The position numbers were made by a program, and so were the translations under genes. A model generated the notes under the pieces. The model made no database searches and was not told where the DNA came from. It worked only from the letters and a program-made list of their open reading frames with translations. Positions 42,950 to 52,302 of a DNA stretch of 64,000 bases are shown here, in pieces. Numbering within the stretch: the first letter of the stretch is position 1; every line of letters begins with the position of its first letter. The DNA is from an uncultured Cedecea sp. Its GTDB lineage: Bacteria; Pseudomonadota; Gammaproteobacteria; Enterobacterales; Enterobacteriaceae. The DNA lies in NCBI RefSeq assembly GCF_947498825.1, contig NZ_CANMLV010000001.1:62001-126000 (forward strand), in the 5' to 3' direction.

Positions 42950-43837
42950 ATGATCGCTAAAATTTTTGCCCTGCCAGTTATTGAACAAATCACCCCGGCA
43001 ATTTCCATCCGTCAGCAGGATCAGCTAGAAATCATTGTTATTGAGCATGCCCAGGTTCGTGCTGCGATTGCACTGCAAGGGGCTCATCTGCTCTCCTGGC
43101 AGCCTGCAGGTGCCGAGCAAGTACTGTGGCTCAGCGACAATACTCCCTTTCATAAAGGTGTTGCTTTACGCGGCGGCGTTCCCATTTGTTGGCCATGGTT
43201 TGGTCCGGCAAAAGAATCCTCACTCCCCTCTCATGGCTTTGCCCGCAACCTGCCCTGGGTTCTGAGTGCACATAACGAAGATGCCGATAGCGTGGTACTG
43301 ACATTTGAATTAAAGAGCAACGAAGAAACGCTGAAACTCTGGCCGCATGAATTTACGCTGTATGCTCGCTTTAAACTGGCTAAGACCTGTGAAATAGAGC
43401 TGGAAGCACACGGTGATTTTGAAAATACGGCTGCCCTGCACAGCTATTTTACCGTCGGTGATATTAATCACGTCAGTGTCAGTGGACTGGGTCAGGACTA
43501 TCTGGATAAAGTCCTGGGCGGTCAGCAGGGGCAATTAGCTGACGGAGTACAAACCTTCTTGGATCGTACCGACCGAGTCTATCTGCAGCCTGAAGAGTGC
43601 AGCGTGATCCATGACAGCCAACTGAAACGTGCGATTCATGTTGTGCATCACCATCAGCACAATGTGGTTGCCTGGAACCCGGGGCCCGCTCTGTCGGTAT
43701 CGATGGCGGATCTTCCTGATGAGGGTTATAAAACCTTTGTCTGCGTTGAAACTGCCTGCGTTACAGCAACACAAACAGCGACGGCAGGTAAACCCAGCCG
43801 ACTCGGGCAGACCATCAGTCTGACGAAAAAAATCTGA
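42950..43837 (+). CDS. yeaD: Glucose-6-phosphate 1-epimerase YeaD
   Basis: 295 residues of the aldose-1-epimerase-like hexose-6-phosphate epimerase family. HLLSWQP near 46, FHKGVALRGGVPICWPWFGP near 67-86 and PSHGFARNLPW near 92 form the conserved sugar-phosphate site; HSYFTVGDI near 165 carries a catalytic His, and VVAWNPG near 240 is also conserved. Directly downstream of gapA as in E. coli. Confidence 0.94.
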   Translation: MIAKIFALPVIEQITPAISIRQQDQLEIIVIEHAQVRAAIALQGAHLLSWQPAGAEQVLWLSDNTPFHKGVALRGGVPICWPWFGPAKESSLPSHGFARNLPWVLSAHNEDADSVVLTFELKSNEETLKLWPHEFTLYARFKLAKTCEIELEAHGDFENTAALHSYFTVGDINHVSVSGLGQDYLDKVLGGQQGQLADGVQTFLDRTDRVYLQPEECSVIHDSQLKRAIHVVHHHQHNVVAWNPGPALSVSMADLPDEGYKTFVCVETACVTATQTATAGKPSRLGQTISLTKKI

Positions 43838-43843
43838 TATCAC

Positions 43844-43873
43844 GCTTGATGGCGTAGTTGCACGCCATCAAGC
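43844..43873. terminator. Perfect 12-bp stem-loop after yeaD
   Basis: GCTTGATGGCGT-AGTTGC-ACGCCATCAAGC, six bases after the yeaD stop. No T-run follows, so it may stabilise the 3' end rather than terminate. Confidence 0.55.
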
Positions 43874-44259
43874 AATATCGCGATTATCGTTAATGCGCAA
43901 CGATTTATCTAACTTAGCCTGTTAACCGCCAAACCTTTAATTATTCTGACCCATTAAATTTTCTTACTCGTGAGTATGTTAGTTATATTCACCTCACGTC
44001 ATTCGATAAAAATATTACGAAAGATATTTTCTATTGATAAATTGGGATGCTTCATACAAGGATTGTGTGATTAAACCTCAAAAGGAATTAATACATGTCA
44101 GATAAGCTCTTCTTTTAGTTTTAAACTTACTCCTAAATCACTCAGTATCCAGAGCAACTTGATTTTATATCGGTCATCTTTGTATACGAGAAAAATATTA
44201 GCTCCAGGCTATTCGGAATAGCTCAGCTGCTGTTCTTTATCTCTGTATTATTTATATCT

Positions 44260-44334
44260 GTACCCAAAATAATTCGAGTTGCTTGTAGGCGGGCTGGACG
44301 CAGGCAACAAGCAACTTGAAGTATGACGGGTATA
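44260..44334. repeat. ERIC-like repeat, internally deleted copy
   Basis: About 75 bp: intact left arm (TACCCAAAATAATTCGAGTT) and right arm (CAACTTGAAGTATGACGGGT) but the central ~53 bp are missing. The outer ends are well preserved, so the deletion is probably recent. Confidence 0.7.
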
Positions 44335-44785
44335 AATATGTCCTGTGTGCCGACAGGAATGACACAGATAGTTCTTTAAATTAAGGAAAATCCGGGAAGT
44401 TTCTGTGTTCAAGAAATGACGGCTAACAGCAGCCAAAGTTTGTTTGTTGATAATGCTTCGAATAGCGTTGAATTTATACTGACAGCAAGCCTGTTGTGAA
44501 TAATCAGGCAATTCTACACGATGTCATCGCAGGATGATAATAACTATCAGTTTACCGCAGACAGGGGGCGTTAAATACCAGCCCCGCTGATGGTTCTTAT
44601 TCTGCTCCGATTGTTATTGCCTGTGTTTCTGACTAATTAAAAACAAGCGGGTAAAAAATTATCACCTCTTTTGCCAGCGTAAATCACATGTCGATTTATT
44701 GAATAAGGTAACGCTATACAGTTGGCCGAAAAATCACCCGGCTATTACTGGCTATAAATAATGCGTCGTGCGCAAGACAGTCAGT

Positions 44786-44811
44786 GTGCTCCCCTTTGGT
44801 GCAAGGAGCAC
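44786..44811 (-). terminator. Stem-loop at the mipA 3' end
   Basis: GTGCTCC and GGAGCAC pair around about 12 bases, 11 bases beyond the mipA stop. No T-run; moderate support. Confidence 0.45.
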
Positions 44812-44821
44812 AGCATTCAGT

Positions 44822-45568
44822 TTAGAAACTGTATGTAATACCGGTCAGCAATACCCCAGTCCACTGATCGTTAGTCATTGGACTGTCAGTAATTTCGCTG
44901 GCCAGTCTGACATAGCGCCCCATACCAAAGACGGTCCAGTCCTGAGTTAATTTATAATCAACCGACAGTTCAACATAAGGAGAGAAGCTGCTGTCTGGCT
45001 TATAGTATTGCATACCGCTGCGTTGGGCTTCTTTGCCCGAAACACCGTAGTAGTACTTGTTCTGGTTTTTGCTGTTCCAGCCAATACCAATACCCGGGGT
45101 CAAGGTCAGCGCACCGGTATTGTAGCGATACAGCCAGGCGGTATCCCAAGTAATGCCGTTGCTGTTATTCAGGATATCCGCTGCCAGTACGGTACGAAGA
45201 AACCCGTAATTGGTATAGTGGGAATAAGCCAGACCCGCCATGACCGTAGATTTACGTCTGTCGAGGGCACGCATGTCATTATCGTTGCTGTCTTTCGGGC
45301 GATAATGTAGCGGGTTGTAATACGCGGTAACAGAAAGCTTGTCGGTGGTGTCATTCCACAAGTAGTAGCCCGCGTTCAGGCTACGAACATAGAAATTTTC
45401 GCCTTCATAGCCCACTAAAGGCACCGCATGAACTCGATTCTGGTGCCCGCGATAGGGATCTGGAGATACCAGCGCAGCAGCGCCAACTGACCATGGTCCT
45501 TCAGCGTGAGCCAGAGAAACCGAGGAGGCCATAAACACACCTAATGTAAGAAGTTTAACTTTGCTCAC
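44822..45568 (-). CDS. mipA: MltA-interacting outer membrane protein MipA (OmpV family)
   Basis: 248 residues. Signal peptide (MSKVKLLTLGVFMASSVSLAHA) followed by alternating aromatic/polar beta-strand pattern and a terminal Phe (LLTGITYSF), typical of outer membrane barrels. GVAALVSPDPYRGH-type start of the mature part (here GAAALVSPDPYRGHQNRVHA) and the PLVGYEGENFYVRSLNAGYYLW segment match MipA/OmpV. In E. coli it scaffolds MltA and PBP1B in murein synthesis. Confidence 0.93.
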   Translation of the reverse strand: MSKVKLLTLGVFMASSVSLAHAEGPWSVGAAALVSPDPYRGHQNRVHAVPLVGYEGENFYVRSLNAGYYLWNDTTDKLSVTAYYNPLHYRPKDSNDNDMRALDRRKSTVMAGLAYSHYTNYGFLRTVLAADILNNSNGITWDTAWLYRYNTGALTLTPGIGIGWNSKNQNKYYYGVSGKEAQRSGMQYYKPDSSFSPYVELSVDYKLTQDWTVFGMGRYVRLASEITDSPMTNDQWTGVLLTGITYSF

Positions 45569-45710
45569 AATTAATTCGTTCCTTTAATTACATAGTTAGC
45601 GATAACTTAGTGTAACTTTCCCTTATAGCGAGCTCAAATTTTTTACACTAAGGTGAGAAAACGGACTTCAGAAAATGCGTCGCTGAACTGTTCTGAACGA
45701 CACCCCCTGA

Positions 45711-45838
45711 CCACTTAAAGTATGGCACTCATTCGCAAACCTTGGCAGTACAGATTCAGTGAGAAAATAAGCACCAATAAATTTTGTGACTCGGCTCGCT
45801 GAACAAATGCAACATCCTGGTAACTTGAAGTATAGCAA
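45711..45838. repeat. Degenerate ERIC-like repeat
   Basis: The right half is recognisable (GTGACTCGGC, later GGTAACTTGAAGTATAGCAA). The left end reads CACTTAAAGTATGG, which looks like a second right arm, so the copy may be rearranged. Confidence 0.45.
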
Positions 45839-45972
45839 CACAGGAATTCGTTAGCCGTTGAGTGAAATTCGTATGATGAGTTATTGATATACCATTGAAA
45901 TTGGACGGTCATGGAGGCAGGTTTTGAAAATGCCATCTACGCTTTATTACAGATAGATGAATAGTAAAAAGC

Positions 45973-45986
45973 TTGGTGAACCAAGT
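45973..45986. promoter_or_regulatory. Palindrome CTTGGTGAACCAAG upstream of the yeaG promoter
   Basis: A perfect 14-bp palindrome 18 bases upstream of the -24 element. It does not match the NtrC consensus well. Could be an operator; the factor is unknown. Confidence 0.35.
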
Positions 45987-46003
45987 ATTGCCAGTTAACA
46001 CTC

Positions 46004-46020
46004 TGGCATAGGTATTGCTT
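46004..46020 (+). promoter_or_regulatory. Sigma-54 (-24/-12) promoter of yeaGH
   Basis: TGGCATAGGTATTGCT matches TGGCAC-N5-TTGC with one mismatch and the correct GG-N10-GC spacing. Start near 46030, leader about 76 bases. E. coli yeaGH is known as an NtrC/sigma-54 operon. Confidence 0.8.
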
Positions 46021-46105
46021 CTAATTTCTTATGCATCTTCCAGGGAGCCACAAAGACTGACCCCAGCGGCTCTTTAACCTGTGCTAAACGAAAGGACGAC
46101 ATACT

Positions 46106-48040
46106 ATGAATATATTCGATCACTATCGCCAGCGTTATGAAGCAGCCAAGGATGAAGAGTTTAGCTTGCAAGAATATCTTGCTCTTTGCCGGCAGGATAA
46201 AAATGCGTACGCCAATGCTGCAGAACGTTTGCTGAAGGCTATCGGTGAACCTGTAATGGTTGATACTGCAACCGACCCCTATTTATCACGTCTGTTTTCT
46301 AATCGCGTTGTCGCCCGGTATCCCGCATTTGAGTCCTTTTATGGCATGGAAGATGCTATCGAACAGATTGTCTCTTATTTGAAACATGCTGCCCAAGGGC
46401 TGGAAGAGAAAAAACAAATTCTCTATTTGCTGGGGCCTGTAGGTGGCGGTAAATCCTCACTGGCAGAACGCCTGAAAGCGTTAATGCAACATGTCCCGAT
46501 TTACGTGCTCAGCGCAAATGGCGAACACAGCCCAGTCAACGATCATCCTCTCTGCCTGTTTAACCCACAGGAAGATGCCCATATTCTGACCAAAGAGTAC
46601 GGTATTCCCCACCGCTATCTTGGCACGATTATGTCCCCTTGGGCGGCGAAACGCCTGAAAGAGTTTGGCGGGGATATTACCCAGTTTAAAGTCGTCAAAG
46701 TCTGGCCTTCGATTCTCGGACAACTCGCGATTGCGAAAACAGAACCCGGTGACGAAAATAACCAAGATATCTCTGCCCTGGTCGGTAAAGTTGATATTCG
46801 TAAGCTGGAACATTTTGCTCAGAACGACCCTGATGCATACGGTTATTCTGGCGCCTTATGCCGTGCAAACCAAGGGATCATGGAGTTTGTCGAGATGTTC
46901 AAAGCACCGATTAAGGTGCTTCATCCTCTGTTAACCGCAACCCAGGAAGGCAACTATAACGGGACTGAGGGGATCTCTGCCCTGCCGTTTAATGGCATTA
47001 TTCTGGCACACTCGAACGAGTCTGAATGGGTGACATTCAGGAATAATAAAAACAATGAGGCCTTCCTTGACCGTGTCTATATTGTCAAAGTGCCTTATTG
47101 CCTGCGTATTTCTGAAGAGATCAAAATTTATCAAAAACTGTTGCAACACAGTGAGCTGACCCAAGCACCTTGCGCCCCGGGAACCCTGGAAACGTTGTCA
47201 CGTTTCACCGTCTTATCACGGTTAAAAACGCCTGAAAACTCAAGTATCTACTCTAAGATGCGCGTCTATGATGGCGAAAGTTTAAAAGACACGGATCCGA
47301 AAGCAAAATCCTACCAGGAATACCGGGACTATGCGGGGGTCGATGAGGGAATGAACGGACTCTCCACCCGTTTCGCGTTTAAAATTCTCTCCCGGGTGTT
47401 TAACTTCGATCACGCGGAGGTCGCTGCTAACCCGGTACACCTGTTCTATGTCCTTGAACAGCAAATTGAACGTGAGCAGTTCCCGCAGGAACTGGCGGAA
47501 AAATACCTTGAGTACCTCAAAGGTTATCTGATCCCGAAATACGCCGAGTTTATAGGCAAAGAGATCCAGACAGCTTACCTTGAGTCCTATTCAGAGTACG
47601 GACAGAATATTTTTGACCGCTACGTCACTTACGCGGATTTCTGGATCCAGGATCAGGAGTATCGTGATCCGGATACCGGTCAGTTGTTCGACCGTGAATC
47701 ACTTAATGCTGAGCTGGAGAAAATTGAAAAGCCCGCCGGTATCAGCAATCCGAAAGATTTCCGCAATGAAATCGTTAACTTTGTCCTGCGCGCCCGTGCG
47801 AATCACAACGGTCGCAATCCTAACTGGACCAGTTACGAAAAACTGCGCACCGTTATTGAAAAGAAAATGTTCTCCAATACTGAAGAACTGTTGCCCGTTA
47901 TCTCCTTTAACGCCAAGACCTCCACTGATGAACAAAAGAAACATGATGATTTTGTCCATCGAATGATGGAGAAAGGCTACACCCGCAAGCAGGTTCGCCT
48001 GTTATGCGAGTGGTATTTACGGGTACGTAAATCTTCATAA
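46106..48040 (+). CDS. yeaG: PrkA-type serine protein kinase YeaG
   Basis: 644 residues. N-terminal AAA domain with Walker A GPVGGGKSSLAERL near 112-125, and a C-terminal PrkA kinase-like domain (VSFNAKTSTDEQKKHDDFV near the end). E. coli YeaG is induced under nitrogen starvation and affects RpoS-dependent survival and stress resistance. It is the first gene of yeaG-yeaH; a sigma-54 type promoter lies 86-102 bases upstream. Confidence 0.97.
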   Translation: MNIFDHYRQRYEAAKDEEFSLQEYLALCRQDKNAYANAAERLLKAIGEPVMVDTATDPYLSRLFSNRVVARYPAFESFYGMEDAIEQIVSYLKHAAQGLEEKKQILYLLGPVGGGKSSLAERLKALMQHVPIYVLSANGEHSPVNDHPLCLFNPQEDAHILTKEYGIPHRYLGTIMSPWAAKRLKEFGGDITQFKVVKVWPSILGQLAIAKTEPGDENNQDISALVGKVDIRKLEHFAQNDPDAYGYSGALCRANQGIMEFVEMFKAPIKVLHPLLTATQEGNYNGTEGISALPFNGIILAHSNESEWVTFRNNKNNEAFLDRVYIVKVPYCLRISEEIKIYQKLLQHSELTQAPCAPGTLETLSRFTVLSRLKTPENSSIYSKMRVYDGESLKDTDPKAKSYQEYRDYAGVDEGMNGLSTRFAFKILSRVFNFDHAEVAANPVHLFYVLEQQIEREQFPQELAEKYLEYLKGYLIPKYAEFIGKEIQTAYLESYSEYGQNIFDRYVTYADFWIQDQEYRDPDTGQLFDRESLNAELEKIEKPAGISNPKDFRNEIVNFVLRARANHNGRNPNWTSYEKLRTVIEKKMFSNTEELLPVISFNAKTSTDEQKKHDDFVHRMMEKGYTRKQVRLLCEWYLRVRKSS

Positions 48041-48125
48041 ATAAACCCCAGGCGGAGCCAGTTCCGTCTGGGGTTCTCTGTTCAGCGACAGCCTGATAAC
48101 CTGACAGAAGGCGTTTGGGGGAACT

Positions 48126-49409
48126 ATGACCTATTTTATAGACCGGCGACTCAACGGAAAAAACAAAAGTGCGGTAAACCGTCAGCGTTTCTTGCGCCGT
48201 TACAAAGCACAAATTAAACAGTCCCTTTCAGGAGCGATTAATAAGCGTTCAGTGACCGATGTCGATAGCGGCGAGTCGGTGACTATCCCTAAAGAGAATA
48301 TTAGCGAGCCCATGTTCCATCAGGGAAGCGGTGGTTTACGTCATCGTGTACATCCAGGAAACGATCATTTTGTCCCCAATGACCGTATCGCGCGCCCACA
48401 AGGTAACGATGGCAGCGGCAGTGGAAGTGGTCAGGGTGAAGCCGGTAAAGACGGTGAAGGCAGCGAGGATTTTGTCTTTCAAATCTCCAAAGACGAATAT
48501 CTGGATCTGCTGTTTGAAGATCTCGCGCTGCCCAACCTGAAACGGAATGCTTATCGCCAGCTAACCGAATACAGCACGCACCGTTCTGGCTATACCGCCA
48601 ATGGTGTACCCGCCAATATCAGTGTCGTACGTTCATTGCAAAACTCGCTTGCCCGCCGTACCGCCTTAACTGCGGGTAAACGCCGTCAGCTACATGAAAT
48701 GGAAGACGAACTGGAAACCCTGAGTCACAGTGAACCCGCGCTATTACTGGAAGAGGAACAGTTACGTCGGGATATTGCAGAACTGCGCGAAAAAATTGCC
48801 AGGGTACCCTTTATTGATACCTTTGATTTGCGTTTCAAGAACTATGAAAAACGTCCGGAACCCTCCAGCCGTGCCGTTATGTTTTGCTTGATGGATGTGT
48901 CCGGATCAATGGATCAGGCCACTAAAGATATGGCTAAACGGTTCTATATTTTGCTCTACCTGTTTCTCAGTCGGAGTTATAAGAACGTTGAAGTGGTTTA
49001 TATTCGTCACCATACCCAGGCAAAAGAGGTTGATGAACAAGAATTTTTCTATTCACAAGAGACCGGGGGAACCATTGTCTCCAGTGCCCTGAAACTGATG
49101 GCTGAAATTGTTAAAGAACGTTATGACGCGGCTCAGTGGAATATCTATGCCGCTCAGGCCTCTGACGGTGATAACTGGGCAGACGATTCTCCTCAGTGCC
49201 GGGAGATTTTAGTGAAAACGCTCCTGCCAACGGTACGTTATTACAGTTATATCGAAATCACGCGCCGTGCCCACCAGTCCTTGTGGCTGGAGTATGAAAA
49301 ACTACAAGAAAGTTACGACAACTTTGCTATGCAGCATATTCGTGAACAGAGCGATATTTATCCGGTATTTCGTGAACTGTTTCAAAAACAAGTTCAGAGT
49401 CATGACTAG
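48126..49409 (+). CDS. yeaH: DUF444 family protein YeaH
   Basis: 427 residues. The N terminus ([31 protein letters not shown]) is basic. A Gly/Ser-rich linker ([15 protein letters not shown], about 98-112) leads to a von Willebrand factor A-like domain with the MIDAS sequence MDVSGSMD near 257. Together with YeaG it forms a conserved kinase/VWA pair of nitrogen and stress response; its binding partner is not established. Same operon as yeaG, 85 bases downstream. Confidence 0.95.
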   Translation: MTYFIDRRLNGKNKSAVNRQRFLRRYKAQIKQSLSGAINKRSVTDVDSGESVTIPKENISEPMFHQGSGGLRHRVHPGNDHFVPNDRIARPQGNDGSGSGSGQGEAGKDGEGSEDFVFQISKDEYLDLLFEDLALPNLKRNAYRQLTEYSTHRSGYTANGVPANISVVRSLQNSLARRTALTAGKRRQLHEMEDELETLSHSEPALLLEEEQLRRDIAELREKIARVPFIDTFDLRFKNYEKRPEPSSRAVMFCLMDVSGSMDQATKDMAKRFYILLYLFLSRSYKNVEVVYIRHHTQAKEVDEQEFFYSQETGGTIVSSALKLMAEIVKERYDAAQWNIYAAQASDGDNWADDSPQCREILVKTLLPTVRYYSYIEITRRAHQSLWLEYEKLQESYDNFAMQHIREQSDIYPVFRELFQKQVQSHD

Positions 49410-49420
49410 CCACAATATCT

Positions 49421-49454
49421 CAGCCAGTTAAAGCCCTTTTCTGGCTGTTTTTTA
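49421..49454 (+). terminator. Rho-independent terminator of yeaGH
   Basis: CAGCCAG and CTGGCTG form a stem around 13 bases, followed by TTTTTT; 12 bases after the yeaH stop. Confidence 0.85.
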
Positions 49455-49575
49455 GTCAAAGCGATGGCGTATTAATGCCATCGATGTTATAAAAACGGGC
49501 GATATTGATAACCCGCCACGCAGGACGACCTGTTGTGCTTCGATTTATTTTTTGAGGGACGACCCTCATTATCAT

Positions 49576-49702
49576 GTACCCAAAATAATTCGAGTTGCTT
49601 GCAGGCGCCCAGTTCAGCCCATCGATGAGCACAGATAAACTCTGTGATTCGGCGGGCTGGACGCAGGCAACATCCAAGCAGCTTGAAGTATGACGGGTAC
49701 AG
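49576..49702. repeat. ERIC-like repeat, full copy upstream of sugE
   Basis: 127 bp from GTACCCAAAATAATTCGAGT to CTTGAAGTATGACGGGTACA, with centre GATGAGCACAGATAAACTCT and GTGATTCGGCGG. It ends at the base that starts the sugE ribosome binding site. Confidence 0.78.
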
Positions 49703-49713
49703 AGGATGTCACG

Positions 49714-50031
49714 ATGGCATGGTTATATCTCACTCTGGCCGGTATTTTTGAAGTCATCTGGGCCAGCGCCATGAAAGAGTCTCACGGTTTTACCCGCCTG
49801 ATCCCGAGCGTTATTACGATATTTTTTATGTTGATGAGCTTTGGTCTTCTGGCTTATGCCATGAAATCATTACCCCTGGGTACCGCCTATACTGTATGGG
49901 TAGGCATTGGCGCAGTAGGTGCTTTTATTGTCGGCGTCACGTTGTTTGGTGAAGCACTGAATATGATGCGTGTTATTGCTGCTGGTTTGATTATTTCAGG
50001 CGTGGTGTTACTTAAACTCGCAACTAAATGA
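49714..50031 (+). CDS. sugE: SMR-family quaternary ammonium/guanidinium exporter SugE (Gdx)
   Basis: 105 residues from the ATG at 49714 with GAGG eight bases upstream; the in-frame start at 49690 lies in the repeat. Four transmembrane helices. The membrane-embedded Glu of SMR proteins is at residue 13 (LAGIFEVIWASAMK), with the SugE/Gdx signature AMKSLPLGTAYTVWVGIGAVGAF near 58-80. E. coli Gdx exports guanidinium; substrate here by homology. I see no guanidine riboswitch upstream, where the ERIC-like repeat lies instead. Confidence 0.88.
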   Translation: MAWLYLTLAGIFEVIWASAMKESHGFTRLIPSVITIFFMLMSFGLLAYAMKSLPLGTAYTVWVGIGAVGAFIVGVTLFGEALNMMRVIAAGLIISGVVLLKLATK

Positions 50032-50067
50032 TTGACTCTTCCCTGTTCCTGCCGGATTAACCCTGAA

Positions 50068-50106
50068 CGATAATGGTGCATATAATTTCCGGGTGCACCA
50101 TTATCG
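50068..50106. terminator. Bidirectional stem-loop between sugE and nimR
   Basis: CGATAATGGTGCA and TGCACCATTATCG form perfect 13-base arms around 13 bases, between convergent genes. No T-run. Confidence 0.6.
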
Positions 50107-50144
50107 GGCGGAATATAAAAAGTCATCATTTCCACAAGGGCCGT

Positions 50145-50942
50145 TTACTCAGCCTGGTCGTTAGTCAATGCTTTAAGATAGCGCCCGGGGGTGGTTCCTA
50201 GCGTTTTTTTAAACATAGTAATAAAGGCTGTGGTGGAGTCATATCCGAGCGCCCCAGCCACTTGCTGAACATTCTGCCCTCCAACCAGCAATCGTAATGC
50301 AATAATCAACTGTAACTGCTGACGCCAGCGACGAAAGTTAAGCCCGGTCTCTTTGACGATAAGCCTGGCCAGATTACGCTCACTCATCGCAAACTTCTCT
50401 GCCCAGCTTGAAAGTGGCCGTTTATCCTGTAAATCCTGTGCCATCCTGTCCGCCATTTCGCGAATTCTGGCATTTCCGGAAATTGGCAATTCCAGCTGCT
50501 CTACCGGTTGTTTTGGTAATTCATCCAGCAGGACCTGAATCAGGCGTTGTACGGCCAAATCGTTAATATGCTCATGGGGTATGCTGGCGAGGTGCAAAAT
50601 CAGTTCACGCACCAGGGGCGAAATTTTTAACGTACAACATTGCTCCGGCATCTCAGCACAACCCGGCTCGATAAACAGAAAGCTGAGCCTGGCATTAGCG
50701 GTAACACGGTTACTGTGCGGCATATTACTCGGGATCCATACTGCATAATGGGTCGGAACCATCCACATCGCCTGTTGTACTTCAGTGGTTATTCCCCCAT
50801 GCAGCGCCAGAATCAACTGCCCTTTACGGTGATAATGGAAAGGGATCTCCTGACTTGTTTGCACAGCCCGCACTCTGAAAGCCATCGCAGCGGCCGGGCT
50901 GCTATCGGGATCAAAGCCATCAAGATTTAAGCCACGTTCCAT
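50145..50942 (-). CDS. nimR: AraC-family regulator NimR
   Basis: 265 residues. N-terminal cupin (IPFHYHRKGQLILALHGGITTE near 33-54) and C-terminal AraC HTH pair (SSWAEKFAMSERNLARLIVKETGLNFRRWRQQLQL and VQQVAGALGYDSTTAFITMFKKTLGTTPGRYL). It matches E. coli NimR (YeaM), which represses nimT and is relieved by 2-nitroimidazole-type compounds. Divergent from nimT, as in E. coli. Confidence 0.93.
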   Translation of the reverse strand: MERGLNLDGFDPDSSPAAAMAFRVRAVQTSQEIPFHYHRKGQLILALHGGITTEVQQAMWMVPTHYAVWIPSNMPHSNRVTANARLSFLFIEPGCAEMPEQCCTLKISPLVRELILHLASIPHEHINDLAVQRLIQVLLDELPKQPVEQLELPISGNARIREMADRMAQDLQDKRPLSSWAEKFAMSERNLARLIVKETGLNFRRWRQQLQLIIALRLLVGGQNVQQVAGALGYDSTTAFITMFKKTLGTTPGRYLKALTNDQAE

Positions 50943-51038
50943 AGATTGTCCGAATTTAGCGATAATCTGTCATTTTATCTTGATTCATTATTCAGATGAA
51001 ACCTGTATCGTTGTATTTCAGTATTTTGGATGATGAGC

Positions 51039-52223
51039 ATGAAAAAAATAATTCCTGAGAGTAAAACGCACCGACTGGTGATGTTAGCTGGCATATTAAT
51101 GATTGCCAGCACACTGCGAGCCCCTTTTACCGGTATTGCGCCACTACTGGATATGGTGCGAGACAGCTTTTCGTTAACCACAGCCCAAATCGGCCTGCTA
51201 ACTACCATCCCACTTCTGGCTTTTGCCCTGGTATCGCCTTTTGTTGCCGGAATCTCTCGCCGCTTTGGTAGTGAATGGACCTTATTTGCTGCGATGATTA
51301 TGATTTGTCTTGGTATTGCTATACGTTCGGGCGGTGATCCAGTGTGGTTATATTTCGGCACCGCGATTATCGGCTGCGGCATTGCAATAGGTAATGTCCT
51401 GTTGCCCAGCCTGGTAAAGCGTGACTATCCTGAGAGTATTGCCAAACTCACCGGGGCTTATTCTTTAACCATGGGGATTGCGGCAGCTATCGGTTCCATG
51501 ATGGTGGTGCCCATCGCGCTGTATGGTTTCGGCTGGTCCGGTTCCTTACTGACACTGATGATTTTTCCACTGCTGGCAATGCTTTTATGGTTACCTCATT
51601 TATCTAACCGAACGACTGCCACCCTTTCAGGTAATCCAGCCTTAAAAAATCGGGGGATTTGGTCTTCTGCACTGGCCTGGCAGGTCACGCTATTTCTCGG
51701 TATTAACTCATTTATCTACTATGTTGTGGTGGGCTGGTTACCCTCTATCTTGATAAGTTTTGGTTATAGTGAACAGCAGGCTGGTTCACTGCATGGTGTA
51801 TTACAGCTGGCCACAGCGGTTCCGGGTTTGGTGGTCGGCATTATCCTGAGCCGCCTGAAAGATCAGCGCGGCATTGCCATTCTGATGGCGTTGTTCTGGT
51901 GTAGTGCAGTATGCGGAATGGTATGGTTTCCCCAACTGGCGATATTATGGATAGCTCTGGGGGGATTTGGTTCCGGGGCCGCACTGATCCTTGGACTCTC
52001 TTTTATCGCTTTACGTACGAGGTCGGCCCATCAGGCAGCCGCGCTTTCAGGAATGGCACAGTCAATTGGTTATTTACTGGCAGCAGCCGGCCCCCCTTTA
52101 ATGGGTAAAATTCATGACTTTTCTGGAAGTTGGTCTTGGCCACTGCTGTTGTGCGCCGCACTGGCGATTGTGATGGCTATCTTTGGCGCCTATGCAGGAC
52201 GCCCTATTCAAATTCACGACTGA
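51039..52223 (+). CDS. nimT: MFS exporter NimT (CynX family)
   Basis: 394 residues from the ATG at 51039 (GGA eight bases upstream); ATGs at 51030 and 51033 are also in frame. Twelve hydrophobic segments. The block LVMLAGILMIASTLRAPFTG near 11-30, TGAYSLTMGIAAAIGSMMVVP near 144 and HQAAALSGMAQSIGYLLAAAGPPLMGKIHD near 332-361 match E. coli NimT (YeaN), an inner membrane exporter linked to 2-nitroimidazole resistance. Controlled by the divergent nimR. Confidence 0.93.
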   Translation: MKKIIPESKTHRLVMLAGILMIASTLRAPFTGIAPLLDMVRDSFSLTTAQIGLLTTIPLLAFALVSPFVAGISRRFGSEWTLFAAMIMICLGIAIRSGGDPVWLYFGTAIIGCGIAIGNVLLPSLVKRDYPESIAKLTGAYSLTMGIAAAIGSMMVVPIALYGFGWSGSLLTLMIFPLLAMLLWLPHLSNRTTATLSGNPALKNRGIWSSALAWQVTLFLGINSFIYYVVVGWLPSILISFGYSEQQAGSLHGVLQLATAVPGLVVGIILSRLKDQRGIAILMALFWCSAVCGMVWFPQLAILWIALGGFGSGAALILGLSFIALRTRSAHQAAALSGMAQSIGYLLAAAGPPLMGKIHDFSGSWSWPLLLCAALAIVMAIFGAYAGRPIQIHD

Positions 52224-52257
52224 TATCGGTGATTGATTTCTGCGTCCAGGCCAACGC

Positions 52258-52284
52258 CTTATCCAGGCATCGCCTGGATAAGGT
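52258..52284. terminator. Stem-loop after nimT
   Basis: CCTTATCCAGGC-ATC-GCCTGGATAAGG is a perfect 12-bp stem between convergent nimT and the amidotransferase gene. Followed by TTCGC, no T-run. Confidence 0.65.
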
Positions 52285-52302
52285 TCGCTACAAATCGCTA
52301 TT

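Larger units (their letters stand above)
43838..44785. other. Gene-free region between yeaD and mipA
   Basis: About 950 bases with no supported gene. It holds the yeaD stem-loop and a shortened ERIC-like copy (44260-44334). yeaE, which sits here in E. coli, is absent and I see no remnant of it. Confidence 0.5.
45569..46003. other. Intergenic region mipA-yeaG
   Basis: No gene is seen. It carries a degenerate ERIC-like repeat (45711-45838), a 14-bp palindrome (45973-45986) and, just downstream, the sigma-54 type promoter of yeaG. Confidence 0.5.
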
